From positions 1 to 5,231 of the forward strand of contig CANKNK010000147.1 of assembly GCA_947483455.1 (NCBI GenBank): 5,231 nucleotides of DNA, in the 5' to 3' direction. The translations under genes and the position numbers were made by a program. The notes under the pieces are model-generated. The model did not search any database, was not told the DNA's origin, and worked only from the letters and a program-made list of their open reading frames with translations. Positions 1 to 5,231 of this stretch are shown in pieces (positions within the stretch are counted from its first letter, which is position 1; the number at the start of each line of letters is the position of its first letter). This DNA is from Comamonadaceae bacterium (GTDB taxonomy: Bacteria; Pseudomonadota; Gammaproteobacteria; Burkholderiales; Burkholderiaceae_C).

Positions 1-913
1 CATCGACACAGAAAGCACGAATGCCTTCGGCCAATTTTTCGGTGGCCATGGCGTCTTCGTTCAGTGCAAAGCGGAAACCCGCTTCGTCAAAATGTACAGC
101 CGGTATATCCATGGCCAGCGCGGCGGGCGCATGCAAACTGGCATGCAAGGGCGCGTCTGAGGCGGCCAGTCCGGCCAGCAAATCAGGGCTGATGGTCAGC
201 AGGTCGCAACCGGCCAGCGCCGTGATCTGGCCGACGTTGCGAAAGCTTGCGCCCATGACTTCGGTGGCAACACCATGGCGCTTGTAGTAGTTGTAAATCT
301 GCTTCACCGATTGCACACCCGGGTCATTGGCGCCAGCCATGTCCGCCTCAACCCAGGCGCTGCCTGCGCTCTTCTTGTACCAGTCATAAATGCGGCCGAC
401 AAAGGGCGAAATCAGCTGCACCTTGGCTTGGCCGCAGGCTACCGCTTGGCAAAAAGAAAACAAGAGCGTCAGGTTGGTGCGTATACCGGCTTGTTCAAGT
501 TGGCTGGCCGCTTGGATGCCTTCCCAGGTGGAGGCGACTTTGATCAAGATGCGCTCTTTGGCAATGCCTTGCGCCTGGTACATGGCAATCAGGCGTTTGC
601 CACGGGCTACGGTGGCAGCGGTGTCAAAGCTCAAACGCGCATCGACTTCGGTGGAAACACGCCCGGGAATGAGCGACAAAATTTCACAACCAAAATGCAC
701 CAGCACATGGTCCATCACTTCGTCCAAAGGCTTGCCTTGGTGGGCCGCCACTTCGGCGCTCAGGATGGGCGCGTATTCGGGCTTTTGCACCGCCTTCAGT
801 ATCAAGGAGGGGTTGGTGGTCGCATCCTGGGGCTGGTAGGCGGCGATTTGTTTGAAGTCTCCGGTATCGGCGACCACGGTCGTAAATTGCTTCAGCGCTT
901 CGAGTTGGCTCAT
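1..913 (-). CDS. tal: Transaldolase, 3' end cut by the window edge
   Basis: Transaldolase moves a dihydroxyacetone unit from sedoheptulose 7-phosphate to glyceraldehyde 3-phosphate, giving erythrose 4-phosphate and fructose 6-phosphate, in the cytosolic non-oxidative pentose phosphate pathway. The minus-strand frame is open from ATG at 913 to the left edge, 304 residues. It reads like E. coli TalB (317 aa) throughout, so roughly 10-13 C-terminal residues are missing. The N-terminal TTVVADTGD motif carries Asp16, and [13 protein letters not shown] carries Asn34. STEVDAR carries Glu89. The Schiff-base lysine is Lys125 in RILIKVAST, matching TalB Lys132. NLTLLFSF (Asn147, Thr149) and ISPFVGR (Ser169, Arg174) match the substrate-binding and phosphate-binding residues with a constant offset of seven. 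The start is supported by GGAG seven bases upstream (plus-strand 921-924). The gene is divergent from zwf, so both promoters share 914-1035. Assignment to classical TalA/TalB-type transaldolase is very secure. Confidence 0.97.
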   Translation of the reverse strand, partial: MSQLEALKQFTTVVADTGDFKQIAAYQPQDATTNPSLILKAVQKPEYAPILSAEVAAHQGKPLDEVMDHVLVHFGCEILSLIPGRVSTEVDARLSFDTAATVARGKRLIAMYQAQGIAKERILIKVASTWEGIQAASQLEQAGIRTNLTLLFSFCQAVACGQAKVQLISPFVGRIYDWYKKSAGSAWVEADMAGANDPGVQSVKQIYNYYKRHGVATEVMGASFRNVGQITALAGCDLLTISPDLLAGLAASDAPLHASLHAPAALAMDIPAVHFDEAGFRFALNEDAMATEKLAEGIRAFCVD

Positions 914-975
914 GGTAATTCTCCGGTTAGGCGGGGGCTTTCCAACGCACCGGTGGCAAGCGATAAGCCCCGGCA

Positions 976-990
976 TGAAACAAAGTTACA
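976..990. promoter_or_regulatory. Candidate HexR operator, site 1
   Basis: The sequence TGAAAC-AAA-GTTACA is an imperfect palindrome, with one mismatch between its six-base half-sites. It resembles the proteobacterial HexR consensus as I recall it (TGTAAT, three A/T bases, ATTACA), matching 9 of 12 half-site positions. The two deviations flanking the spacer are complementary (C and G), so symmetry is kept. It overlaps the candidate zwf -10 hexamer at 987-992, consistent with repression. The hexR-like gene downstream of zwf supplies the regulator. The site was read by eye and no matrix score was computed. Confidence 0.45.
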
Positions 991-1013
991 ATAAATCCCC
1001 GGTTTTTTGTAAC
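985..1013. repeat. Perfect 7-bp inverted repeat between tal and zwf
   Basis: GTTACAA at 985-991 and TTGTAAC at 1007-1013 are exact reverse complements separated by 15 bases. The arms are the outward-facing halves of the two HexR-like sites. An overlapping alternative dyad is CGGTT (1000-1004) with AACCG (1011-1015) around a six-base loop. Neither is followed by a T-run that would make it a terminator, so a protein-binding role is the likelier reading. Confidence 0.7.
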
Positions 1014-1022
1014 CGCATTCTA
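1008..1022. promoter_or_regulatory. Candidate HexR operator, site 2 (weaker)
   Basis: The sequence TGTAAC-CGC-ATTCTA matches the recalled HexR consensus at 9 of 12 half-site positions. The left half is good and the right half poor, so its own dyad symmetry is weak. Its centre (1015) is 32 bases from the centre of site 1 (983), close to three helical turns, so two dimers could sit on the same face of the DNA. It ends 13 bases before the zwf ATG and covers a -10-like hexamer for tal on the opposite strand. It is listed mainly because of its relation to site 1. Confidence 0.3.
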
Positions 1023-1035
1023 TGTGCGTCCTATT

Positions 1036-2496
1036 ATGAGCTTTGATCTTGTCCTCTTTGGCGGCACCGGCGACCTGGCTTGGCGCAAACTGATGCCTGC
1101 TTTGTTCCAGGCTTTCCGCCACGGCACCTTGCCCGAAGGCGGTCGGATTATTGGGGTCGGGCGCGATGCGCTGTCCCATGCGCAATACCGCGAACTCATT
1201 CAGTCCCGCTTTGACAAAGTGGAGCTGGCCAAGCGTCCTAGCCCCGAGGAATTTTCGCGTTTCGCCGCCTTGCTCGAATTTGTGCGCATGGACTTGTCCC
1301 GCCCCGAGGACTATGCCGCCCTGGCCACCCTGCTGCGCGAGCGCAATGCCCAGACGGTGGTGATGTACGTGGCCACCGCCCCCTCTTTGTTCACCGTGGT
1401 CTGCGAGCAACTCGCTGCCGCTGGGTTGAACACGCCGCAAACCCGCGTCGTGCTGGAAAAACCCCTGGGCCACGACCTGGCCTCCAACCGCGCTATCAAC
1501 CAGACGGTGCGCCGTTTTTTCGAAGAAAAACAGGTTTTCCGCATCGACCATTACTTGGGCAAGCCTGCGGTGCAAAACCTGTTTGCGCTGCGCTTTGGAA
1601 ACGCCTTGTTCGAGCCCCTGTGGCGGCGCGAGCACATCGCCAATATCCAGATCACTATTGCCGAAGAGATCGGCGTGGAAAGCCGCGGCGCGTTTTACGA
1701 AACCACCGGCGCCTTGCGCGATATGGTGCAAAACCATGCCTTGCAATTGCTGTGTGCCATCGGCATGGAGCCGCCTATCAACGCGCACGCCGATGCCATC
1801 CGCGATGAAAAGCTCAAGGTGCTGCGATCCCTGAAGCCCTGGACGGCAGAAAGCCTGAGCAGCGACGTGGTGCGCGGCCAGTATGCGGCGGGCATCAGCG
1901 CTGGAAGCCCTGCGCTAGCCTATCGCGAAGAAAAAGGCGTAGACCCACACAGCCATACCGAAACCTTTGTCGCCCTGCGCACCGAAATTGCCAACTGGCG
2001 CTGGGCTGGCGTGCCCTTTTACATACGCACCGGCAAACGTCTGGCTGGACGCGATGCGCGCATCGTGGTCAATTTCCGCCCCACACCGCACGCCATCTTC
2101 CCCTCCGGTGCCAATGCTGGCAACCAATTGGTGATCAATCTACAGCCCAAAGATGGGCTGGAGCTGCATTTACTGGCCCAGGGACAGGACATGCGCGGCG
2201 CCAAAGCGGCCAATGCCCTGGCGCCGGTGCAACTGGACCTGGACTTTGCTAAGCGCTTTGGCTCGCAGCGCGTGGGCGCTTATGAGCGGCTGCTGCTGGA
2301 CGTCATCGATGGGCGCTTGAACCTGTTTGTGCGCAGCGACGAGCAAGAAGAGGCCTGGCGCTGGGTGGAGCCCCTGATCAAGCACTGGGCCGGTGATCCG
2401 CAAGGGCCGCGCCTCTATGCGTGCGGCACCTGGGGCCCTAGCGCATCCAGTGCCCTGATTGCCCGCGACGGTTTTTGCTGGGACGAAGAAAACTAG
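1036..2496 (+). CDS. zwf: Glucose-6-phosphate 1-dehydrogenase
   Basis: Zwf oxidises glucose 6-phosphate to 6-phosphogluconolactone with reduction of NADP+ (or NAD+), the entry step of the oxidative pentose phosphate and Entner-Doudoroff routes in the cytosol. The 486-residue product is close to the usual length (E. coli 491). The N-terminal nucleotide-binding fold shows GGTGDLAWRKL (residues 9-19), then EKPLG with Lys142. The active-site signature RIDHYLGK spans residues 169-176, with Asp171 and His172. The probable catalytic base is His234 in DMVQNH. RTGK (331-334) belongs to the substrate/cofactor region, and a C-terminal WGP motif closes the family fold. I chose ATG 1036 because homologues begin at MSFDLVLFGGTGDL; an in-frame GTG at 1024 would add four residues. 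Neither start has a visible Shine-Dalgarno sequence, which is odd. hexR follows after 36 bases, so the two are probably co-transcribed and controlled by KDPG-responsive HexR at 976-1022. Confidence 0.97.
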   Translation: MSFDLVLFGGTGDLAWRKLMPALFQAFRHGTLPEGGRIIGVGRDALSHAQYRELIQSRFDKVELAKRPSPEEFSRFAALLEFVRMDLSRPEDYAALATLLRERNAQTVVMYVATAPSLFTVVCEQLAAAGLNTPQTRVVLEKPLGHDLASNRAINQTVRRFFEEKQVFRIDHYLGKPAVQNLFALRFGNALFEPLWRREHIANIQITIAEEIGVESRGAFYETTGALRDMVQNHALQLLCAIGMEPPINAHADAIRDEKLKVLRSLKPWTAESLSSDVVRGQYAAGISAGSPALAYREEKGVDPHSHTETFVALRTEIANWRWAGVPFYIRTGKRLAGRDARIVVNFRPTPHAIFPSGANAGNQLVINLQPKDGLELHLLAQGQDMRGAKAANALAPVQLDLDFAKRFGSQRVGAYERLLLDVIDGRLNLFVRSDEQEEAWRWVEPLIKHWAGDPQGPRLYACGTWGPSASSALIARDGFCWDEEN

Positions 2497-2520
2497 CCTG
2501 GCGCAGACCCGGCCGGCGCA

Positions 2521-2526
2521 AAGGAG
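2521..2526 (+). promoter_or_regulatory. Strong ribosome binding site of hexR
   Basis: AAGGAG lies six bases before the ATG at 2533 and fixes that start. The regulator therefore has its own good translation signal even though it sits close behind zwf. This contrasts with zwf, which has none that I can see. Confidence 0.85.
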
Positions 2527-2532
2527 AAAAAT

Positions 2533-3381
2533 ATGTTGGATCGCATCACCGCTTCGCTACCTTCATTGGCCCCCGCCGAGCAACGCGTGGGCAAACTGTG
2601 CCTGAGCGATCCGCGCGCTTTCGCCAAACTGCCCGTCAGCGAACTGGCCGACCGCGCGCATGTCAGCAAACCCACCGTAGTGCGCTTTTGCCGCAGCGTG
2701 GGCTACGACGGACTGGCCGATTTCAAGCGTAAATTGGCGGGCACCATCAACGAGGGCGTGCCCTTTATTCACCGCAGTGTGGATGCGGACGACAAAATCG
2801 GCGACATCATGGTCAAGGTCATCGACAACACCGTGGCGGCGTTTTTGAAATACCGCAACGAGGCCAGCACCCCTGCCATGGACCGCGCGGTTAACGCCTT
2901 GATTGAAGCCTATACGCAAGGGCGGCAGGTGCCGTTTTTCGGGGTGGGCAATTCGGGCATCGTGGCCCAAGATGGGCAGCACAAATTTTTCCGCTTAGGT
3001 GTCAACACCACCGCCTATAGCGATGGCCATATGCAGGTCATGTGCGCCTCGGTGCTGCGACCGGGCGACTGCGTCGTTGTCATTAGCAATTCCGGTCGTA
3101 CGCGCGACCTCATGGACGCCTGCGACATTGCGCGCAAAAACGGCGCCACTACGATTGTGATCACGGCTAGCGGCTCGCCGCTGGCAAGCGCTGGCCATAT
3201 TCACCTCAATGCCGACCACCCGGAAGGATTTGACAAATACAGCCCCATGGTGTCGCGGCTTTTGCACCTGATGATTATTGACATCCTGGCTACCGCGGTG
3301 GCGCTGCGCATTGGCAGCAACACTTTGCAGCCCTTGCTCAGCGATATGCGCAATAACTTGCGTAGCAAACGCTACACCTGA
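2533..3381 (+). CDS. hexR: RpiR-family transcriptional regulator, HexR-like
   Basis: The 282-residue protein has the RpiR/HexR layout: an N-terminal helix-turn-helix domain (about residues 1-75) and a sugar-phosphate-isomerase (SIS) ligand domain (about 125-260). The recognition helix reads SKPTVVRFCRSVG (45-57), very like Pseudomonas HexR, with Arg51 and Arg54 at positions corresponding to DNA-contacting arginines. In the SIS domain, GVGNSG (Ser141) and ISNSGRT (Ser185, Ser187) fit the serines that bind the effector KDPG in Pseudomonas HexR, as I recall them. HexR normally represses zwf, Entner-Doudoroff genes and related steps and is released by KDPG. Position 36 bases behind zwf and the HexR-like sites before zwf support this and suggest autoregulation. 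In Pseudomonas hexR precedes zwf, whereas here it follows. Membership of the RpiR family is certain; the HexR assignment is strong but inferred, and another sugar-phosphate-sensing RpiR member is the alternative. Confidence 0.92.
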   Translation: MLDRITASLPSLAPAEQRVGKLCLSDPRAFAKLPVSELADRAHVSKPTVVRFCRSVGYDGLADFKRKLAGTINEGVPFIHRSVDADDKIGDIMVKVIDNTVAAFLKYRNEASTPAMDRAVNALIEAYTQGRQVPFFGVGNSGIVAQDGQHKFFRLGVNTTAYSDGHMQVMCASVLRPGDCVVVISNSGRTRDLMDACDIARKNGATTIVITASGSPLASAGHIHLNADHPEGFDKYSPMVSRLLHLMIIDILATAVALRIGSNTLQPLLSDMRNNLRSKRYT

Positions 3382-3391
3382 AGACGCTGGC

Positions 3392-4342
3392 CTAGCTGCC
3401 GTTGTCCATGGCGCGGCGTTGGCGATCCACAAATTCCTGGTAGGTGTCTATGCCGCGCAATTGCAAAATCGTATTGCGCACCGCTGCTTCCACCAACACG
3501 GCAATATTGCGTCCAGCCACCACCTGAATCACCACTTTGCGCACCGGGATGCCGATGACATCCTGCGTCAGCGGCTCGTGCGGCATGCGCTCGTATTCGC
3601 GCTCTAGGGTTTCTTTGCGCACCAGGTGCACGATCAGTTTGAGGCGCATTTTGCGGCGCACCGCGGTCTCCCCAAAAATAGCGCGTATGTCCAGAAGGCC
3701 GATACCCCGCACTTCCAACAGGTTTTGCAACAGGTCTGGGCAGCGGCCTTCAATCGTGGCTTGGTTGATGCGATACAGGTCGACCGAGTCATCGGCCACC
3801 AGACCGTTGCCGCGCGATATCAGCTCCAGCCCCAGTTCGCTCTTGCCCAGGCCCGATTCACCGGTGATTAAAACGCCCAAGCCCAAAATATCCATGAACA
3901 CGCCGTGCATGGACACGCGATCGGCAAAGTGTTTCGACAAATAGGCCCGCAGCACATCAATCACAAAGGCCGACGAGCCCTGTGTCGCAAACATCGGGAT
4001 TTGCGCTTCCTCGCACATGCGCAACAGGCCCGGCGGCGGCACTTGACCATCGGCCAGCACCAGTACCGGCGGCTCCAAGGTCACAATCCGTTGGATGCGC
4101 CGCGTACTGTCTTCCTCGCTGGCGTTGGCGACGTAGGCGATCTCACGCTCACCCAAAATTTGCACCCGGTAGGGGTGGATGTAATTGAGGTAACCCACCA
4201 AATCGGCGCCTGAGCGCGCGGCGCGTACCGCGACTTCATCAAAGCGCCGCTCCGAAGCCCCTAAGCCCGCCACCCATTGCCATTGCAAACGGTTGCGAAA
4301 GGCCTCAAACAGGACGTCGGCACTGATGGCGTTGGGTTTCAC
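3392..4342 (-). CDS. hprK: HPr kinase/phosphorylase
   Basis: HprK phosphorylates a serine of HPr using ATP or pyrophosphate and reverses this by phosphorolysis. In proteobacteria it works on the nitrogen-PTS HPr (Npr) rather than in classical sugar catabolite repression. The 316-residue product matches the family in length. The N-terminal domain (about 1-130) precedes the kinase domain, whose Walker A loop is GESGLGKS (161-168, Lys167). His146 in SMHGVFMD and Asp184/Asp185 in VADDSVDLY fit the catalytic residues, and the family signature [12 protein letters not shown] occupies 209-220. A GRN motif (278-280) precedes the C-terminal helix. The start is GTG at 4342, chosen because homologues begin MKPN.ISAD; only a weak GGA precedes it. 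hprK lies 43 bases behind ptsN, so it is probably co-transcribed and perhaps translationally dependent on it. Its end is convergent with hexR, 10 bases apart, and rapZ, often the next gene in betaproteobacteria, is absent. Confidence 0.97.
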   Translation of the reverse strand: MKPNAISADVLFEAFRNRLQWQWVAGLGASERRFDEVAVRAARSGADLVGYLNYIHPYRVQILGEREIAYVANASEEDSTRRIQRIVTLEPPVLVLADGQVPPPGLLRMCEEAQIPMFATQGSSAFVIDVLRAYLSKHFADRVSMHGVFMDILGLGVLITGESGLGKSELGLELISRGNGLVADDSVDLYRINQATIEGRCPDLLQNLLEVRGIGLLDIRAIFGETAVRRKMRLKLIVHLVRKETLEREYERMPHEPLTQDVIGIPVRKVVIQVVAGRNIAVLVEAAVRNTILQLRGIDTYQEFVDRQRRAMDNGS

Positions 4343-4385
4343 CGCGAAGAATCCGGTGCGGGGTTGATGCTAAGGGGCGTTGGCA

Positions 4386-4853
4386 CTAGTGCACCGGGGC
4401 CGAGCGCCAGTTGGCCAGCAAGCCGTGCAGTGCCGTGGCATCGGAGGTGCTGGTCAGGCGCTTGCGCATATCGGCGTCACTGAGCAATTCGGCAATTTCG
4501 GACAGAATTTCTAAGTGCCGCTGGGTGGCCGCCTCGGGCACCAGCAAAAAAATCATCAGGCTGACCGCCACATCATCGGGTGCGTCAAAGCCAATGGGGC
4601 GGGCCAGTTGGAAGACGGCAGCCATGGGCGACTTGAGGCCTTTGATGCGCCCATGCGGGATCGCCACCCCATGCCCCAGGCCGGTGGAGCCCAGCCGCTC
4701 CCGCGAAAAAAGGCTGTCGGTCACCAGCGCCCGGCTCAGGCCGTGCAGGCTTTCAAACAGCAGACCGGCCTCCTCAAACGCACGTTTTTTACTCGTAACG
4801 TCCACCTGCGCCAGCACATGCGACGGGGGTAAGAGAGAGGCGAGTCGGTTCAT
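4386..4853 (-). CDS. ptsN: PTS IIA-like nitrogen regulatory protein (EIIA-Ntr)
   Basis: EIIA-Ntr is the last phosphoacceptor of the PTS-Ntr chain (PtsP, Npr, PtsN). It regulates partners such as potassium transporters and sensor kinases rather than carrying sugar. The 155-residue protein is a single PTS EIIA type-2 domain. The phosphorylated histidine is His67 in GVAIPHGRIKG, inside the conserved LGSTGLGHG context (54-62), matching E. coli His73. I chose ATG 4853 because homologues begin MNRLASLLPP. An in-frame ATG at 4874 would add seven residues (MGIIRTT), but it directly abuts the terminator T-run. The much longer upstream open frame (to 5090) runs through hpf and the terminator and is not coding. 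No Shine-Dalgarno sequence is visible before either start. hprK follows after 43 bases, and hpf lies upstream beyond the terminator, the usual order of the rpoN cluster. Confidence 0.96.
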   Translation of the reverse strand: MNRLASLLPPSHVLAQVDVTSKKRAFEEAGLLFESLHGLSRALVTDSLFSRERLGSTGLGHGVAIPHGRIKGLKSPMAAVFQLARPIGFDAPDDVAVSLMIFLLVPEAATQRHLEILSEIAELLSDADMRKRLTSTSDATALHGLLANWRSAPVH

Positions 4854-4874
4854 AGTGGTGCGGATTATGCCCAT

Positions 4875-4902
4875 AAAAAAACCGCCACGAGGGTGGCGGT
4901 TT
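4875..4902 (-). terminator. Intrinsic terminator after hpf
   Basis: Plus-strand 4879-4888 and 4893-4902 are perfect complements, giving a 10-bp stem with a GC-rich core (CCGCCAC with GTGGCGG) and a four-base loop (4889-4892). Read on the minus strand, the stem runs straight into a seven-T tract (4881-4875), the classic Rho-independent form. It should end transcripts from hpf, 26 bases past the hpf stop, and it lies 21 bases before the ptsN ATG. The plus-strand side has only an interrupted T-rich tail, so the function is mainly on the minus strand. Confidence 0.9.
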
Positions 4903-4927
4903 GCTTGATTTTTCAGGGCTGGACGGG

Positions 4928-5231
4928 CTACATCAGGCGCTTGGGGGCAGCATGGTGGTGGTCCTGAATGCGCTGTTTGTGGCGGCCTACTTGCCGGTCC
5001 AGCTTGTCCACCAAATCGTCCACTGCGGCATACAGGTCTTGGTGCGAGCTTTGGGCAAACATATCGTTGCCTTTGACATGGATATTGCATTCGGCGCGTT
5101 GCCTGCGCTCTTTTTCCTTTTGCTTTTCTACCGTGAGCAAGACTTTTACGTCTACGACCTGGTCAAAGTGGCGCATGATGCGGTCCAATTTTTCGGTCAC
5201 GTAACTACGCAGGGCCGGCGTTACTTCCAGA
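4928..5231 (-). CDS. hpf: Ribosome hibernation promoting factor, 5' end cut by the window edge
   Basis: HPF/RaiA-family proteins bind the decoding region of the 30S subunit in stationary phase or starvation and stabilise inactive ribosomes, often as 100S dimers. The minus-strand frame is open from the right edge to TAG at 4928, giving 101 residues that begin [11 protein letters not shown]. Family members start about nine residues earlier (a segment like MNLTISGHH), so the true start lies just outside the window. Recognisable family stretches are [24 protein letters not shown] and [17 protein letters not shown], followed by a basic, histidine-rich tail ([10 protein letters not shown]). The total of about 110 residues makes it a short-form HPF without the C-terminal dimerisation domain of long HPF. 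In this class it normally follows rpoN, which is expected beyond the right edge. An inner GTG at 5200 lies within the conserved domain and is unlikely to be the start. Confidence 0.95.
   Translation of the reverse strand, partial: LEVTPALRSYVTEKLDRIMRHFDQVVDVKVLLTVEKQKEKERRQRAECNIHVKGNDMFAQSSHQDLYAAVDDLVDKLDRQVGRHKQRIQDHHHAAPKRLM

Larger units (their letters stand above)
914..1035. promoter_or_regulatory. Divergent tal/zwf intergenic promoter region
   Basis: This 122-base gap separates the divergent starts of tal and zwf, so it must hold promoters for both unless transcripts enter from outside. Its centre is AT-richer than the flanking genes. A plus-strand -10-like hexamer TACAAT lies at 987-992, which would give zwf a leader of roughly 35 bases, but I see no convincing -35 at the usual spacing. 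On the minus strand TAGAAT (1022-1017) is a -10-like hexamer for tal, again without a good -35. Both hexamers fall inside the HexR-like sites listed separately, which would suit steric repression. That a promoter region exists is nearly certain from gene layout; the particular hexamers are guesses. Confidence 0.6.

Noticed and set aside
275..994. Plus-strand open frame of 239 codons opposite tal
   Set aside because: The minus strand here encodes a transaldolase with every catalytic residue present. The antisense frame has low-complexity composition, no recognisable motif and no ribosome-binding site.
910..1788. Minus-strand open frame of 292 codons antisense to zwf, whose stop overlaps the tal start as ATGA
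   Set aside because: It lies antisense to an unmistakable zwf and crosses the intergenic region. Its translation resembles no family I know and is rich in Gln, Gly and His, as expected from the complement of a GC-rich gene. The ATGA overlap with tal is chance.
3362..3375. Small inverted repeat GTAGC-AAAC-GCTAC at the end of hexR, considered as a terminator
   Set aside because: The stem is only five base pairs, lies inside the hexR coding sequence, and is not followed by a T-run on either strand.
3537..3944. Plus-strand open frame of 135 codons opposite hprK
   Set aside because: It is Arg/Ser-rich antisense sequence of the hprK kinase domain, with no motif of its own.
4411..4908. Plus-strand open frame of 165 codons opposite ptsN, running into the terminator
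   Set aside because: It is a shadow of ptsN, Ser/Arg-rich, with no recognisable domain. It runs through the terminator hairpin, which would be unlikely coding sequence.
4854..5090. Extended N-terminus of the ptsN frame upstream of 4853
   Set aside because: The frame stays open by chance through the terminator and into hpf in another frame. The upstream residues are Pro/Arg/Cys-rich and unlike any PtsN, whereas homologues begin at MNRLAS.
1..5231. Mobile element, CRISPR array, tRNA/rRNA gene, riboswitch or novel defence system
   Set aside because: Nearly all of the sequence is accounted for by six conserved housekeeping genes with short gaps. I found no direct-repeat arrays, transposase-like frames, or RNA-gene signatures, and the longest non-coding stretch is about 120 bases.

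Overview
The window looks like ordinary chromosome from a betaproteobacterium, most likely order Burkholderiales, family Comamonadaceae. This rests on protein resemblance (the HprK, PtsN and HPF sequences read like Comamonadaceae family members), on an hpf-ptsN-hprK order typical of that class, and on a moderately GC-rich sequence. The assignment is recalled from family knowledge and has not been checked by a search.

Layout, left to right. (1) Bases 1-913, minus strand: transaldolase (tal), cut by the left edge just before its C-terminus. (2) Bases 914-1035: a divergent intergenic region between tal and zwf. It carries a perfect 7-bp inverted repeat, and each arm belongs to a sequence resembling a HexR operator. 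(3) Bases 1036-2496, plus strand: glucose-6-phosphate dehydrogenase (zwf), followed after 36 bases by (4) an RpiR-family, HexR-like regulator (2533-3381, plus), probably in the same operon. (5) Bases 3392-4342, minus strand: HPr kinase/phosphorylase (hprK), convergent with hexR and only 10 bases from it. (6) Bases 4386-4853, minus strand: the nitrogen-PTS protein EIIA-Ntr (ptsN), just upstream of hprK in its operon. (7) Bases 4875-4902: a strong intrinsic terminator reading on the minus strand. (8) Bases 4928-5231, minus strand: ribosome hibernation promoting factor (hpf), cut by the right edge a few residues after its start.

The genes form two functional blocks. The left block handles glucose 6-phosphate. 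Zwf commits it to 6-phosphogluconate, for the Entner-Doudoroff and pentose phosphate routes. Tal works in the non-oxidative pentose phosphate branch. HexR, in characterised relatives, represses such genes until 2-keto-3-deoxy-6-phosphogluconate (KDPG) accumulates, so this looks like an autoregulated feedback unit. The right block is the usual downstream part of an rpoN cluster: HPF, EIIA-Ntr and HPr kinase, which link phosphotransfer status, nitrogen/carbon signalling and stationary-phase ribosome silencing.

No mobile element, CRISPR array, RNA gene or clearly new system was found. The points that merit a second look are regulatory: the HexR-like site pair between tal and zwf, the terminator pressed against the start of ptsN, missing Shine-Dalgarno sequences at zwf and ptsN, and the very tight convergent hexR/hprK junction.
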